The translations under genes were made by a program, and so were the position numbers. From NCBI RefSeq assembly GCF_001613325.1, contig NZ_BDCD01000023.1:159080-223079 (forward strand): DNA of 64,000 nucleotides, given 5' to 3'. Position 1 is the stretch's first letter. The number at the start of each line of letters is the position of its first letter. The notes under the pieces are model-generated. The model did no database searches. It saw only the letters and a list, made by a program, of their open reading frames with translations, and had not been told where the DNA came from. Source of the DNA: Nocardia yamanashiensis NBRC 100130. GTDB taxonomy: Bacteria > Actinomycetota > Actinomycetes > Mycobacteriales > Mycobacteriaceae. Shown in pieces: positions 51,433 to 60,870 of the stretch.

Positions 51433-53346
51433 CTAGGTCGACGCGAAATCGTCGCTGTTGCCCATGGCCTGGGTGAGCAGGCTCTTGCGGTATTGCTCGA
51501 GGGCTACCAGGTCGCCGAACAGGGCCATGTAGTCGTCGGTTTGTTCGGTGGAGGAGATGCGCTGAAGTTTGGACTTCAGGGCGGCTATCTGGCGGCCTAC
51601 CCAGGCTTCCTGGGTGCGGGCGAGGACGCCGGTGACGAAGCGGGGGATGTCGCTGGCTGCTTTGACGGGGAGGGGTTCGGCGGCCAGCTCGGAGACCAGG
51701 GCTCGCATGGTGAGGTCTTCTGTGTTGTCGGCCACGAGGGTTACCCATTCGGCGCCGCCCAGGCCGGAGGAGGCGCCGCCGGCTTCGGCGATGGCGGCGC
51801 GCATGGTGATGTACGCGGGGTGGGTGAAGGCTTCGGGTTCCAGGGAATCGAAGATGGGGCCGGCGTAGGCGGGGTATTGCAGGGCCGCGGCGATGGCCTG
51901 GCGCTGGACCAGGAGGGTGGGGTCGGCGGGGCTGGGGCGGGCTGCGGGCTGGTCGGAAACCGATTGGCGCGCTTCGCGTTCGGGGATGCCGGGTTTGGTG
52001 CCGGTGCGGGCGGTTTTGCGGGCTTCCTCGCCGACGCGGCGGACCACCAGCTGGATGTCGTCCCAGCCGACCCAGCCGGCCAGCTTGGTGGCGTAGGCCT
52101 TGCGGAGGGCGAAGTCCTTGATTTGAGCCACCACCGGGACGGCGCGGCGCAGGGCCTCGACCTGGCCTTCGGGGGCGTCGAGGTTGTGTTCGGCGAGCAG
52201 GCCGCGGATCACGAACTCGTACAGGGGGACTCGGCGGGCGACCAGGTCGCGCACCGCGCCGTCGCCGTTGCGCTGGCGCAGTTCGCACGGATCCAGGCCG
52301 TCGGGCGCGACGGCGATATAAGTCTGGCCCGCGAGCTTCTGGTCGCCGGAGAAGGCTTTCAGGGCCGCCGCCTGGCCCGCCTCGTCACCGTCGAAGGTGT
52401 AGATGATCTCGCCGCGCCAGAAGTTGTCGTCCATGAGCAGACGGCGCAGGATCGCGAGGTGCTCGTCGCCGAAAGCGGTGCCGCAGGACGCGACGGCGGT
52501 TTTGACGCCGGCCATGTGCATGGCCATGACGTCGGTGTAACCCTCCACGACCACGGCCTGATGGCCCTTGGCGATCTCGCGCTTGGCGTGGTCGAGCCCG
52601 AAGAGCACCTGGGACTTCTTGTACAGCAACGTTTCCGAGGTGTTGATGTACTTGGCGGTCATGGTGTCGTCGTCGTACAACCGGCGCGCGCCGAAGCCGA
52701 TCACCTCACCGCCGAGATTGCGGATGGGCCACAGCAGGCGGCGGTTGAACCGGTCCATGGGGCCGCGCTGGCCCTGCTTGGACAGGCCCGCGGCTTCCAG
52801 CTCCTTGAACTCGAAACCCTTGCGCAGCAGGTGTTTCGTCAGCGTGTCCCAGCCGCCGGGCGCGTACCCGCAGCCGAACTGGTGAGCGGCATTGTGGTCG
52901 AAATTACGGTCCGTCAGGTACTTTCGCGCCGCCTCGGCCTCGTGCTCGCCGAGCTGCGCCATGTAGAACTCGTGCGCCGCGGCATTGGCGGCGACCAGCC
53001 GGGCCCGGGTGCCCCGGTCCCGCTGGACCGAGGTGCCGCCACCCTCGTAATTGATCTTGTAGTTGAGCCGGTCCGCCATCTGCTCGACGGCCTCGACGAA
53101 CCCGATGTGCTCGATCTTCTGCAGGAAGGCGAAAACGTCCCCGCCCTCACCGCATCCGAAGCAATGGAAATGCCCATGATTGGGCCGCACATGGAACGAG
53201 GGCGACTTCTCGTCGTGGAAGGGGCAGAGCCCCTTCATGGAGTCGGCGCCCGCCCGCTTCAACGCGACGTACTCACCAACCACATCCTCGATCCGAACAC
53301 GTTCACGAATCGCCGCGATATCGCGGTCAGGAAGTCGGCCGGCCAC
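51433..53346 (-). CDS. dnaG: DNA primase
   Basis: 637 residues from GTG 53346, the start that matches the mycobacterial N-terminus (AGRLPDRDIAAIRERVRIEDVVGEY). The zinc ribbon uses C41, H44, C62 and C65. The Toprim core shows VVVEGYTDVMAMHMAG and TFDGDEAG for metal binding. The C-terminal helicase-binding domain is complete. It makes RNA primers for lagging-strand synthesis. In mycobacteria dnaG is also near dgt (dGTPase), which appears here at 56145-57413. Confidence 0.97.
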   Translation of the reverse strand: MAGRLPDRDIAAIRERVRIEDVVGEYVALKRAGADSMKGLCPFHDEKSPSFHVRPNHGHFHCFGCGEGGDVFAFLQKIEHIGFVEAVEQMADRLNYKINYEGGGTSVQRDRGTRARLVAANAAAHEFYMAQLGEHEAEAARKYLTDRNFDHNAAHQFGCGYAPGGWDTLTKHLLRKGFEFKELEAAGLSKQGQRGPMDRFNRRLLWPIRNLGGEVIGFGARRLYDDDTMTAKYINTSETLLYKKSQVLFGLDHAKREIAKGHQAVVVEGYTDVMAMHMAGVKTAVASCGTAFGDEHLAILRRLLMDDNFWRGEIIYTFDGDEAGQAAALKAFSGDQKLAGQTYIAVAPDGLDPCELRQRNGDGAVRDLVARRVPLYEFVIRGLLAEHNLDAPEGQVEALRRAVPVVAQIKDFALRKAYATKLAGWVGWDDIQLVVRRVGEEARKTARTGTKPGIPEREARQSVSDQPAARPSPADPTLLVQRQAIAAALQYPAYAGPIFDSLEPEAFTHPAYITMRAAIAEAGGASSGLGGAEWVTLVADNTEDLTMRALVSELAAEPLPVKAASDIPRFVTGVLARTQEAWVGRQIAALKSKLQRISSTEQTDDYMALFGDLVALEQYRKSLLTQAMGNSDDFAST

Positions 53347-53514
53347 GCGAGCGAGTCTAGCTGTTCCGCCTCTCCGCGACTCCAGCGCACAACTTGGATC
53401 CGTCAACCGTCTCGCACGCGTGCCGGCGGCCGGGTGCCGAACCCATTTCGGACGTACCCGACGAGTTACCCCCGGCTTGCGAGATCACCGGGTCCCGTCT
53501 GCCAGTATCTACGG

Positions 53515-54105
53515 GTGCTGAGCCTGTACCACGACGCCCGGACGCCGGTGCATACCGTGCCCGCCGGGGCGAAGCTGCTGGTGCTGGCCGTCGCGGGGAC
53601 CGCGCTGTTCTTCGTGAATTCGATCGCCTGGCTGGCGGTCGCCCTCGCGGTCGTGCTCGGGCTGTATGCACTCGCGCGCATCCCGTTCCGGATGACCGGG
53701 CGGCAACTGCTCACCCTTACCCCGGTGCTCCTGCTGATCATGCTCGCGCAGTTGCTGTTCGTCGGCCGCGACAGCGCGCTCACCGTCGGCCTGCGCCTGC
53801 TCACGCTGATCCTGCTCGCCAACTTGGTGACTTTGACCACCCGCACCGCCGCCATGATCGACACCATCGAACGCGCCCTGCGCCCGCTGAAACCCCTCGG
53901 CGTCCGCCCGGAGCGAGTCGGCCTGCTGGTCGCCATGACCATTCGATTCGTTCCGGTCATCCGCGAACAAGCCGAACTGGTGCGGGCCGCGCAACGGGCG
54001 CGCGGCATCGAGCGCAGCACCGTGTTCCTGGTCCCGCTACTCATCCGCACCCTGCGCATGGCCGATGGGGTCGGCGAGGCCCTGGACGCCCGCGGCCTGG
54101 ACTGA
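53515..54105 (+). CDS. bioN: ECF transporter T component (BioN-like)
   Basis: 196 residues from GTG 53515 with about four to five membrane helices. The coupling motifs with Ala-Arg-Gly are present twice (AQRARGIE and ALDARGLD), which contact the ATPase. With BioY and an ATPase directly downstream it forms a complete biotin energy-coupling-factor importer. Gap to the next gene is 18 bp. Confidence 0.92.
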   Translation: MLSLYHDARTPVHTVPAGAKLLVLAVAGTALFFVNSIAWLAVALAVVLGLYALARIPFRMTGRQLLTLTPVLLLIMLAQLLFVGRDSALTVGLRLLTLILLANLVTLTTRTAAMIDTIERALRPLKPLGVRPERVGLLVAMTIRFVPVIREQAELVRAAQRARGIERSTVFLVPLLIRTLRMADGVGEALDARGLD

Positions 54106-54123
54106 AACCGATAGTGTTCCCGG

Positions 54124-54687
54124 GTGCGTAGTAGGGATTTGGCCCAGATCGCGCTGTTCGCGGCGATCATGGTGGTACTCGGCTTCTTTCCGTTGATCCA
54201 ATTGCCGGGGACGACGGTGCCGTTCACCTCGCAAACCCTCGGCGTCATTCTGGCGGGCTCGATCCTGGGCGCGAAACGCGGTGCGCTGGCCATCCTGCTC
54301 TTCGATGTGCTGGTGTTCGCGGGCCTGCCGGTGCTGCCGGGCGGGCGCGGCGGCATGTCGGTGATCATGGGCGCCACCGGCGGCTTCGTGCTGGCCTATC
54401 CGCTCGGCGCGCTGGTGATCGGCCTGCTCACCGAACGGCTGTGGAAGCACTACAACCTGCCCATCGCGGTGCTGATCAACTTCTTCGGCGGCGCGATCGT
54501 GCTGTACGCCATCGGAATTCCGTGGATGGCCACCGTGCTGGACCTGCCGCTGTCCAAGGCCATCACCACCTCGGTGGCGTTCCTGCCGGGCGATGTCTTC
54601 AAGGCCGTGATCGGTTCGCTGGCCGCGCTCGCGGTGAAGCGCGCCTACCCGCTGATGCCGGTCCGGGACACGGCCGCCCGCGCATGA
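54124..54687 (+). CDS. bioY: Biotin ECF transporter S component BioY
   Basis: 187 residues from GTG 54124 with six membrane helices. LAQIALFAAIMVVLGFFPLIQLPGTTVPFTSQTLGVILAG is the BioY N-terminal signature, and the Gly-rich GLPVLPGGRGG and TGGFVLAYPLGA loops form the biotin site. It binds biotin in the membrane and docks on the T and ATPase components. Overlaps the ATPase gene by 4 nt. Confidence 0.95.
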   Translation: MRSRDLAQIALFAAIMVVLGFFPLIQLPGTTVPFTSQTLGVILAGSILGAKRGALAILLFDVLVFAGLPVLPGGRGGMSVIMGATGGFVLAYPLGALVIGLLTERLWKHYNLPIAVLINFFGGAIVLYAIGIPWMATVLDLPLSKAITTSVAFLPGDVFKAVIGSLAALAVKRAYPLMPVRDTAARA

Positions 54688-55364
54688 TCGAACTCGAGGG
54701 CGTCTCCCACCGCTTCGGCGAACGCGAGGTGCTGCGCGCACTCGACCTGGAGCTGACCGAGCACCGCATCGCCGTGATCGGCTCGAACGGCTCCGGTAAA
54801 TCGACCTTCGCGCGGCTGCTGAACGGCCTGCAGGTGCCGAGCGCGGGCCGGGTGCGGGTGGACGGTCTCGATACCCGCAAGCAGGGCAGGCAGGTGCGCC
54901 GCCGGGTCGGGTTCGTCTTCCAGGACCCGGATGTGCAGATCGTCATGCCGACGGTCGCGGAGGATCTGGCGTTCGGGCTCAAGCATCACGGGTTCGGGAA
55001 GGCCGAGATCGGCGAGCGGGTGACGGAGGTGCTGGCCGAGTACGGTCTCGCCGAATTCCGGGATCATCCCGCGCATCTGCTCAGCGGTGGGCAGAAGCAG
55101 ATGCTGGCGATCGCCGCCGTGCTGTCGGTGCGGCCGGAGTACGTGATCTTCGACGAACCGACCACGCTGCTCGATCTGCGGAACAAGCGCCGCGTCACCA
55201 AGCTGCTGGCCGAACTCCCGCAGCGGCTGGTGGTGATCTCCCACGATCTGGATCTGCTCGCCGACTTCGACCGCGTGCTGGTATTCGACGAAGGCCGCAT
55301 AGTCGCCGATGGCCCGCCCGCGACCAGCATCGCCCACTATCTGGCCCTGCACGACGCGCTCTGA
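54684..55364 (+). CDS. bioM: ECF transporter ATPase (BioM-like)
   Basis: 226 residues. Walker A GSNGSGKS, Q-loop FQDPDVQI, ABC signature LSGGQKQ, Walker B YVIFDEP and the switch His in VISHDLDLL are all intact. One ATPase gene for the complex implies a homodimer, as in BioMNY systems. It drives release of biotin to the cytosol. Confidence 0.94.
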   Translation: MIELEGVSHRFGEREVLRALDLELTEHRIAVIGSNGSGKSTFARLLNGLQVPSAGRVRVDGLDTRKQGRQVRRRVGFVFQDPDVQIVMPTVAEDLAFGLKHHGFGKAEIGERVTEVLAEYGLAEFRDHPAHLLSGGQKQMLAIAAVLSVRPEYVIFDEPTTLLDLRNKRRVTKLLAELPQRLVVISHDLDLLADFDRVLVFDEGRIVADGPPATSIAHYLALHDAL

Positions 55365-55392
55365 CCCGAACGCGCGCCCGCAACTCGGACCT

Positions 55393-56142
55393 TCACTCCG
55401 TACGCCCGAAATACCGCCGCCGCACCTGATCGTTGAGCCGCTGCCCCGGCCGCAAATGAAACGCCATACTCACCACCACCCGCGGAATGTTCCCGCGCAC
55501 CAACGTGATTCGATGCCGCGCCCGCCGCCCCGGATACAGCACCAGCGCCCCCGGCGCGGTGGCCAGCAACTGTACCGTCCGCCGCCGCACCCCGGGCGGC
55601 CCGGCGGGCGGGAAATCCATCGGCAATGGCGAATACTCCAGCACCCCACCCTGTTCCGGCGCCACGATATGCAATTCGACCGTGTACTCCGACATGTCGA
55701 AATGCCATTCCTGCCCCGTCCCCGGCGGATCCATCTGCACGGTCATCGCCGCCAGCGCGTCCGCCGACCGATGCACCGGCTCCCCCACCACCCGGGATAC
55801 GAAGCCCAGCAACGGTTCCCAGCGATACAGCTGTTTCACCGCCGCCGTCCCCGGTATCCGGTCGTAGGCGGTCAGGCGCGGCGCGGAGGCGTCCAGCAGC
55901 GCTTCGGCCGCGATGCCGACCACCGCTTCCGGCCGCAGGAACTCCGGCACCACCACCAATCCGGTGGTGGCCAGCTCGTCGCGGGCATGTTCGATGACCG
56001 CGAGCAGGCCGGGCACGTCCCGGCAGTCCAGGGGATACCGGTCGAGATCGACCGTCTGCTCCACGCCGTACAGCATTGCCACCCCCGTCTGGCTCGCGAC
56101 TGCGGTGCGCGACGGGTCCCCTGCCGACCGGTTCGTCACCAT
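55393..56142 (-). CDS. BesD/HalD-related 2OG-Fe(II) hydroxylase
   Basis: 249 residues from ATG 56142; a Met at residue 23 is an alternative start. WHFDMSEYTVELHIVAPEQGGVLEYSP and YPGRRARHRITLVRG give the iron triad H-x-D plus distal His, and the Arg for 2-oxoglutarate. The layout resembles the BesD/HalD branch that acts on free amino acids. In the halogenases the Asp is Gly; here Asp is present, so hydroxylation is expected. Substrate unknown. It starts 2 bp after the dGTPase stop. Confidence 0.78.
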   Translation of the reverse strand: MVTNRSAGDPSRTAVASQTGVAMLYGVEQTVDLDRYPLDCRDVPGLLAVIEHARDELATTGLVVVPEFLRPEAVVGIAAEALLDASAPRLTAYDRIPGTAAVKQLYRWEPLLGFVSRVVGEPVHRSADALAAMTVQMDPPGTGQEWHFDMSEYTVELHIVAPEQGGVLEYSPLPMDFPPAGPPGVRRRTVQLLATAPGALVLYPGRRARHRITLVRGNIPRVVVSMAFHLRPGQRLNDQVRRRYFGRTE

Positions 56143-56144
56143 GC

Positions 56145-57413
56145 TCAGGGTATCGCCGCGGCGATCCGCTCGAGGCGGCTCTCGGTGAGCGAGGCGATCT
56201 GATCCACCACCACCCGCACCCGGGCGGTGTCGTCGGCGGCTTCCTCCCACCAGGGCAGCAGCAGCCGGTCCAGGCCGCGCGGCGCGGCGGCCAGCAGGCG
56301 TTCGGCGACCAGCAGGATGCGTTCGCGCTGGGTGACCTGCCGCACCCGGTGGATCGGATCGTCGAGCACGAAGCGCAACGCCATGGTCTTGAGCACCGCG
56401 ACTTCGGCCGCCACTACCGGCGGCACCTCCAGATCGGCTGCGTAACGGGACAATTGGCGTCCGCCCCAGGCCGCCCGGGTGGCCTCCACCGCGGCCGTGG
56501 CGAACCGGCCCACCAGATCGCTGGTGAGGCGCTTCAGGGCGACCGAGGCGGTCAGCGAACCGTCGTAGGCGGCGGCAGCGGCCACCACCGGCAGTTCCGA
56601 GAGCCGTTGCGCGGCGGCCACCAGCTCGTCGGAGGTGAGCGAACGGTGTTGCGCCGCACCGAGTTCCGCGAGGGTGCGGCGTTCGCTCGGAGCGGCGAGA
56701 ATACGCAGGTCGATGCGCCCGGCGATGACGCCGTCCTCGACGTCGTGCACCGAGTACGCGACATCGTCGGCCCAGTCCATGATCTGCGATTCCAGGCATT
56801 GCCGGCGGTCCGGCGCGCCCTTGCGCACCCAGGCCAGCCGATTCAGGTCCACGTCGTAGGCGCCGAACTTGGAGCCGGGACCCGTTCTGCCCCACGGGTA
56901 TTTGATGACCGCGTCCAGTGCCGCCCGGGTCAGGTTGAGCCCGAAGCTGTGCCCGCGCTCGTCGAGCACCTTGGGTTCGAGCCGGGTCAGGATGCGCAGG
57001 TTCTGGGCATTGCCCTCGAAACCGCCGTGCCGATCGGCGAATTGGTCCAGGGCCTTCTCGCCGTTGTGCCCGTAGGGCGGGTGCCCGATATCGTGCGCCA
57101 GCCCGGCCAGATCCACCAGATCCGGATCGCAGCCCAGGCTGTCGGCGATGCTGCGCCCGATCTGCGCCACTTCCAGTGAGTGGGTGAGCCGGGTGCGCGG
57201 CGTGTCACCGTCGCGCGGACCCATCACCTGGGTCTTGTCGGCCAGCCGCCGCAGCGCCGCCGAATGCAGCACCCGGGCACGGTCCCGGGAGAAATCGCTG
57301 CGCCGCGCCGGGCACGGCGACCAGCTCAAGCCGGCGGTGCCGTCGGTTTCCGGTACCAGACGCTCCCGATCCGCGTCGGAGTACACCCGGTCATAGTCGA
57401 TGCGCGCGTTCAT
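56145..57413 (-). CDS. dgt: Deoxyguanosinetriphosphate triphosphohydrolase-like protein
   Basis: 422 residues. The HD metal site is visible as RLTHSLEV with His78, AHDIGHPPYGHNGE with H107/D108, and a later Asp in MDWADDVAYSVHD. Length and N-terminal GPRDGDTPRTRLTH match bacterial dGTPases. It cleaves dGTP to deoxyguanosine and triphosphate, shaping the dNTP pool, which fits its nearness to dnaG. Confidence 0.95.
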   Translation of the reverse strand: MNARIDYDRVYSDADRERLVPETDGTAGLSWSPCPARRSDFSRDRARVLHSAALRRLADKTQVMGPRDGDTPRTRLTHSLEVAQIGRSIADSLGCDPDLVDLAGLAHDIGHPPYGHNGEKALDQFADRHGGFEGNAQNLRILTRLEPKVLDERGHSFGLNLTRAALDAVIKYPWGRTGPGSKFGAYDVDLNRLAWVRKGAPDRRQCLESQIMDWADDVAYSVHDVEDGVIAGRIDLRILAAPSERRTLAELGAAQHRSLTSDELVAAAQRLSELPVVAAAAAYDGSLTASVALKRLTSDLVGRFATAAVEATRAAWGGRQLSRYAADLEVPPVVAAEVAVLKTMALRFVLDDPIHRVRQVTQRERILLVAERLLAAAPRGLDRLLLPWWEEAADDTARVRVVVDQIASLTESRLERIAAAIP

Positions 57414-57417
57414 GACT

Positions 57418-58086
57418 TCACTGATCCGCCGTGTATTTGAAATCCGCCGAGTAGTGGCTCAACTGGTACCACAGCAGCGCGAAGGTCTCCCGGAAAATGC
57501 CGTGCGCCTGTGATTCCCGCGTGTAGACGGCGGGCCCGGTGCGGGTGGGCGCGGTCCACGCCGCCAGCCCGGCATCGCGGGCCATGGTGCGGGTGCGCAG
57601 CGAATGCCACGGATCGCTGACCAGCACCACCGAGGTCTTGCCGCGCGCCAGTAGCGCTTTGGACACCGCCTCCACGCTCTGCAAAGTGTCGGAACCGGTT
57701 TCCACCGCCAGGATCGAATCGCCGGGCACGCCCTGTTTCCGCAGGTAGCTCTTGCCCGACGCGGCCTCGGTGTAGTTGTCGCCGACCTGTTTGCCGCCGA
57801 CCGTCACCACCAGCGGCGCGATGCCCTTCTTGAACAGCTTCCCGGCCTGGTCCAGGCGGGCCTCGAACACCGAGGACGGGGTGCCGTCGTATTGCGCGGC
57901 GCCCAGCACCACTATCGCGTCGGCCTTGGCGTAATCGCTGATCCGGGCCACCTGCCAGACCCGCACGGCGGTGCCACACACCACCAGCAGGGCCATCAGC
58001 AGCGCGCCGGCCAGCAGCCGGCGCGCCCAGCGCAAGGCGCCCGAGACGCAGCCGCCGCGGGGCTCCGGCTCGAATTCGCCGGTCAT
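57418..58086 (-). CDS. YdcF/SanA-like DUF218 membrane-anchored protein
   Basis: 222 residues from ATG 58086 with one N-terminal membrane helix (LLAGALLMALLVVCGTAVRVW). The DUF218 domain shows DAIVVLGAAQYDG, SVFEARLDQAGKLFKKG, and VVLVSDPWHSLRTRTMARDAG, matching proteins that may bind nucleotide-like or envelope precursors. It should face outside the membrane. It is followed by the dGTPase gene with a 4-bp gap. Confidence 0.88.
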   Translation of the reverse strand: MTGEFEPEPRGGCVSGALRWARRLLAGALLMALLVVCGTAVRVWQVARISDYAKADAIVVLGAAQYDGTPSSVFEARLDQAGKLFKKGIAPLVVTVGGKQVGDNYTEAASGKSYLRKQGVPGDSILAVETGSDTLQSVEAVSKALLARGKTSVVLVSDPWHSLRTRTMARDAGLAAWTAPTRTGPAVYTRESQAHGIFRETFALLWYQLSHYSADFKYTADQ

Positions 58087-58118
58087 CCAGTCGGGTTCGG
58101 GAGCACGGTTCCGGAGCT

Positions 58119-58814
58119 TTACCAACCGCGCCGCCGCCACTCGGGCAAGTGCGGGCGCTCTGTGCCGAGCGTGGTGTCGTCGCCGTGGCCCGGGTACACC
58201 GCGGTGTCGTCGGGGTAGCGGCCGAACAGCTTCGACTCCACATCGCCGAGCAGCGAGGTGAACTGCTCCGGGCTGCCGGTCTTGCCGACCCCGCCGGGGA
58301 AGAGGGAGTCGCCGGTGAACAGGTGGGTGCGGCCGGCGCCGTCGGTAAAGGCGAGCGCGACCGAACCGGGCGTGTGCCCGCGCAGGTGGACGGCCTCGAG
58401 CTCGAGGTCGCCGATGCGCAGCTTCTCGCCGTCGGCCAGCAGCCGGTCCGGCGGCACGGGTAGCGGTTCGGCGTCCAGCGGGTGCGCGGCGGTCGGGGCT
58501 TTGGTGCCGGTCGCCACGTCCGCGAGCGCCCACCAGTGATCGGGATGCTGATGGGTGGTGACGATGAGCTCGACGCCGCCGGGCGCCTGCTGCCCGATCA
58601 GCTCGAGAATCCGGTCCGCTTCGTTGGCGGCGTCGATGAGCAGGGTCGCGCCGGTGTTCGCGCACTGCACCAGGTAGGTGTTGTTGTCCATCGCGCCGAC
58701 CGACATCTTCACGATGCGCGCGCCGGGAACTTCGCGGAGCTGCGCGTTCGAACCGGGGGCGACATGACCCGTGTAGGGGGTTTCGATCGTGATCACGTCT
58801 TCGATCGTAGTCAT
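58119..58814 (-). CDS. Metallo-beta-lactamase-fold hydrolase (glyoxalase II-like)
   Basis: 231 residues from ATG 58814. The zinc motif is THQHPDHWW (HxHxDH), with later ligands in LRGHTPGS and FTGDSLFPGG and the terminal VYPGHGDDT. It resembles actinobacterial MBL hydrolases near glyoxalase II in sequence pattern. It probably hydrolyses a thioester. It begins the run YdcF-dgt on the same strand and is divergent from the TPM gene. Confidence 0.9.
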   Translation of the reverse strand: MTTIEDVITIETPYTGHVAPGSNAQLREVPGARIVKMSVGAMDNNTYLVQCANTGATLLIDAANEADRILELIGQQAPGGVELIVTTHQHPDHWWALADVATGTKAPTAAHPLDAEPLPVPPDRLLADGEKLRIGDLELEAVHLRGHTPGSVALAFTDGAGRTHLFTGDSLFPGGVGKTGSPEQFTSLLGDVESKLFGRYPDDTAVYPGHGDDTTLGTERPHLPEWRRRGW

Positions 58815-58877
58815 GGCGTCCGACACGGGTGCGCGGAAGAATCTCCGGCGCCCGGTACGGGCGGATAGATTCGTGCC

Positions 58878-60860
58878 ATGCGGCAATCGAAGCGTGCCCT
58901 GACGCTGATCGTCACCGGAGTTCTGCTGGCGCTGGCGCTGCTCGGCCTCGGCGCGGGCGCGGCGGGTGCGGACCAGCCCCAGCGATTGCCCACCTATGTG
59001 ACCGACAAGGCCGGGGCCCTGAAGGGCGGGCAGACCGCCGAGCTGCAGGCCGCCATCGACGCGCTGTACGCGAAAGACCATGAGCGGCTGTGGGTTGTGT
59101 ACGTGCGCGACTTCTCCGGCATGGACGCGCAGGCGTGGGGCGAGCAGACGGCGCGAGCCTCGGGCTTCGGCGATCGCGATGTGCTGCTGTCGGTGGCCAC
59201 CGAGGACCGGGCTTACGCGTTCACCGGGACCACGCCGGATTCGGTGAGCGACAAGGAAGTCGACGACCTGCTCATCGACAAGGTGGAGCCGAAACTGCGG
59301 GCCGGGGATTGGGCGGGTGCGGGATTGGCGGCGGCCGACGGGCTCTCCGCGGCCATGAACGGGTCCGGCGGCGGGGTGAGTTTCCTGACGCTGCTGGTGA
59401 TCGCGCTCGTGGTGATCCTGATCGTGGTCGGCATCTGGTTGTGGTCGCGGGGCCGTGCGGCCCGGCGGGCCAAGGCGGAGCTGGCGGCGGCGCGCAAGGT
59501 GGATCCCACCGATACCGCGGCGCTGGCGGCCCTTCCGCTGGGCAGTCTGGACAGCTGGTCCAAAGAGGTCCTGGTGGACGCCGACAATGCGATTCGCACC
59601 TCCACCGAGGAATTGCGCCTGGCCACCGACGAATTCGGCGCGTCCGCCACCTCGCCGTTCACCTCGGCGCTGGAGGCCGCGAAAGCCGCACTCGCCAAGG
59701 CCTTCTCGATCCGCCAGGAACTGGACGACGACATTCCCGAGACCCCGGATGAGCAGCGCCGCATGCTGGTCGAACTGATCAGCACCTGCGGCCGCGCCGA
59801 TCTCGAACTCGATGCCAAGGTCGCCGAGTTCGACGCCATGCGCAATCTGCTGATCAATGCCGGCCAGCGGCTCGACGCGCTCACCCAGGCCGTGGTGGAG
59901 TTGACCACCCGCGCCCCGAATTCCGAGGCCACCCTCGCCGGACTGGTTGCCGCGCAACCGGCGTCGGTGCTCGGGCCCATTCGCGACAATGTGTCCATGG
60001 CCCGCGAGCGCATCGCCTTCGCTGAGCGCGGGATCGCCGAGGGGCGGGCCGCCGCGGCCAAACCGGTCGGTCAGCAGGGCGCGGCGGTGGCGGCCATCCG
60101 GGGCGCGGAATCGGCCGTGGACGCCGCCCGCAAGCTCCTGGACGCGGTGGACACCGCCGCCACCGATATCGATCAGGCGCGGGCCGGATTGCCCGGCATC
60201 ATCGCCGAATTGGATCGCGATCTCGCCACCGCCGCCACCCTCACCGCGCACGGCGGCCCCGAACTCGCCGGCGCCGCCGAGGCCGCGCGCCAGGCCCGGG
60301 AGCAGGCGAGCGCGTCCGGGGCGGCCAATCCGCTCGGCACCTTCCAGCAGGCGGTGGCCGCGGACACCGAGCTGGACAAGGCGATCGCCGCCGCCACCGA
60401 TCGCAAACTCGCCGACGACGAACTGCGCCGCCGCCTCGGTCAGGCCATCACGGCGGCGCAGAGTCAGATCAATGCCGCCTCCGATTTCATCGGCACCCGG
60501 CGCGGCGGCGTCGACGCCGAACCGCGCACCCGGCTCGCCGAGGCCCAGCGCAATCTCGATCAGGCCAACCAGCTCGCGAATTCCGATCCGGCCCAAGCCC
60601 TCCCGTACGCGCAGCGCGCCGCCGAACTCGGCACCCGCGCCTTGCACACCGCCCAGGCCGCCGTCCAGCAATGGCAGGCCGCGCAATCGTCTCCGAACTC
60701 CCAGACCGGAGCGATTCTCGGCGGCATCCTCATCGACGGCATGTTGCGCGGCATGGGCGGCAGTTACCGCGGCGGCGGCAGTTCCGGCGGCGGCTACGCC
60801 CCCGGCTCGTTCGGCGGCTCGAACGGCTCCCGCCGCATCAGCCGCGGCGGCCGCTTCTAG
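58878..60860 (+). CDS. Secreted/membrane TPM-domain protein with long helical cytosolic tail
   Basis: 660 residues. A signal peptide (1-31) precedes a TPM domain (about 35-160, LPTYVTDKAGALKGGQTAELQAAIDAL), then a membrane helix (169-190), about 430 residues of Ala-rich coiled-coil-like helices, and a Gly/Ser/Arg-rich tail. TPM proteins have been linked to photosystem repair and acid phosphatase activity in other lineages; their role in actinobacteria is not settled. The arrangement places TPM outside and the helices inside. Confidence 0.88.
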   Translation: MRQSKRALTLIVTGVLLALALLGLGAGAAGADQPQRLPTYVTDKAGALKGGQTAELQAAIDALYAKDHERLWVVYVRDFSGMDAQAWGEQTARASGFGDRDVLLSVATEDRAYAFTGTTPDSVSDKEVDDLLIDKVEPKLRAGDWAGAGLAAADGLSAAMNGSGGGVSFLTLLVIALVVILIVVGIWLWSRGRAARRAKAELAAARKVDPTDTAALAALPLGSLDSWSKEVLVDADNAIRTSTEELRLATDEFGASATSPFTSALEAAKAALAKAFSIRQELDDDIPETPDEQRRMLVELISTCGRADLELDAKVAEFDAMRNLLINAGQRLDALTQAVVELTTRAPNSEATLAGLVAAQPASVLGPIRDNVSMARERIAFAERGIAEGRAAAAKPVGQQGAAVAAIRGAESAVDAARKLLDAVDTAATDIDQARAGLPGIIAELDRDLATAATLTAHGGPELAGAAEAARQAREQASASGAANPLGTFQQAVAADTELDKAIAAATDRKLADDELRRRLGQAITAAQSQINAASDFIGTRRGGVDAEPRTRLAEAQRNLDQANQLANSDPAQALPYAQRAAELGTRALHTAQAAVQQWQAAQSSPNSQTGAILGGILIDGMLRGMGGSYRGGGSSGGGYAPGSFGGSNGSRRISRGGRF

Positions 60861-60870
60861 CCCCGAGGGT

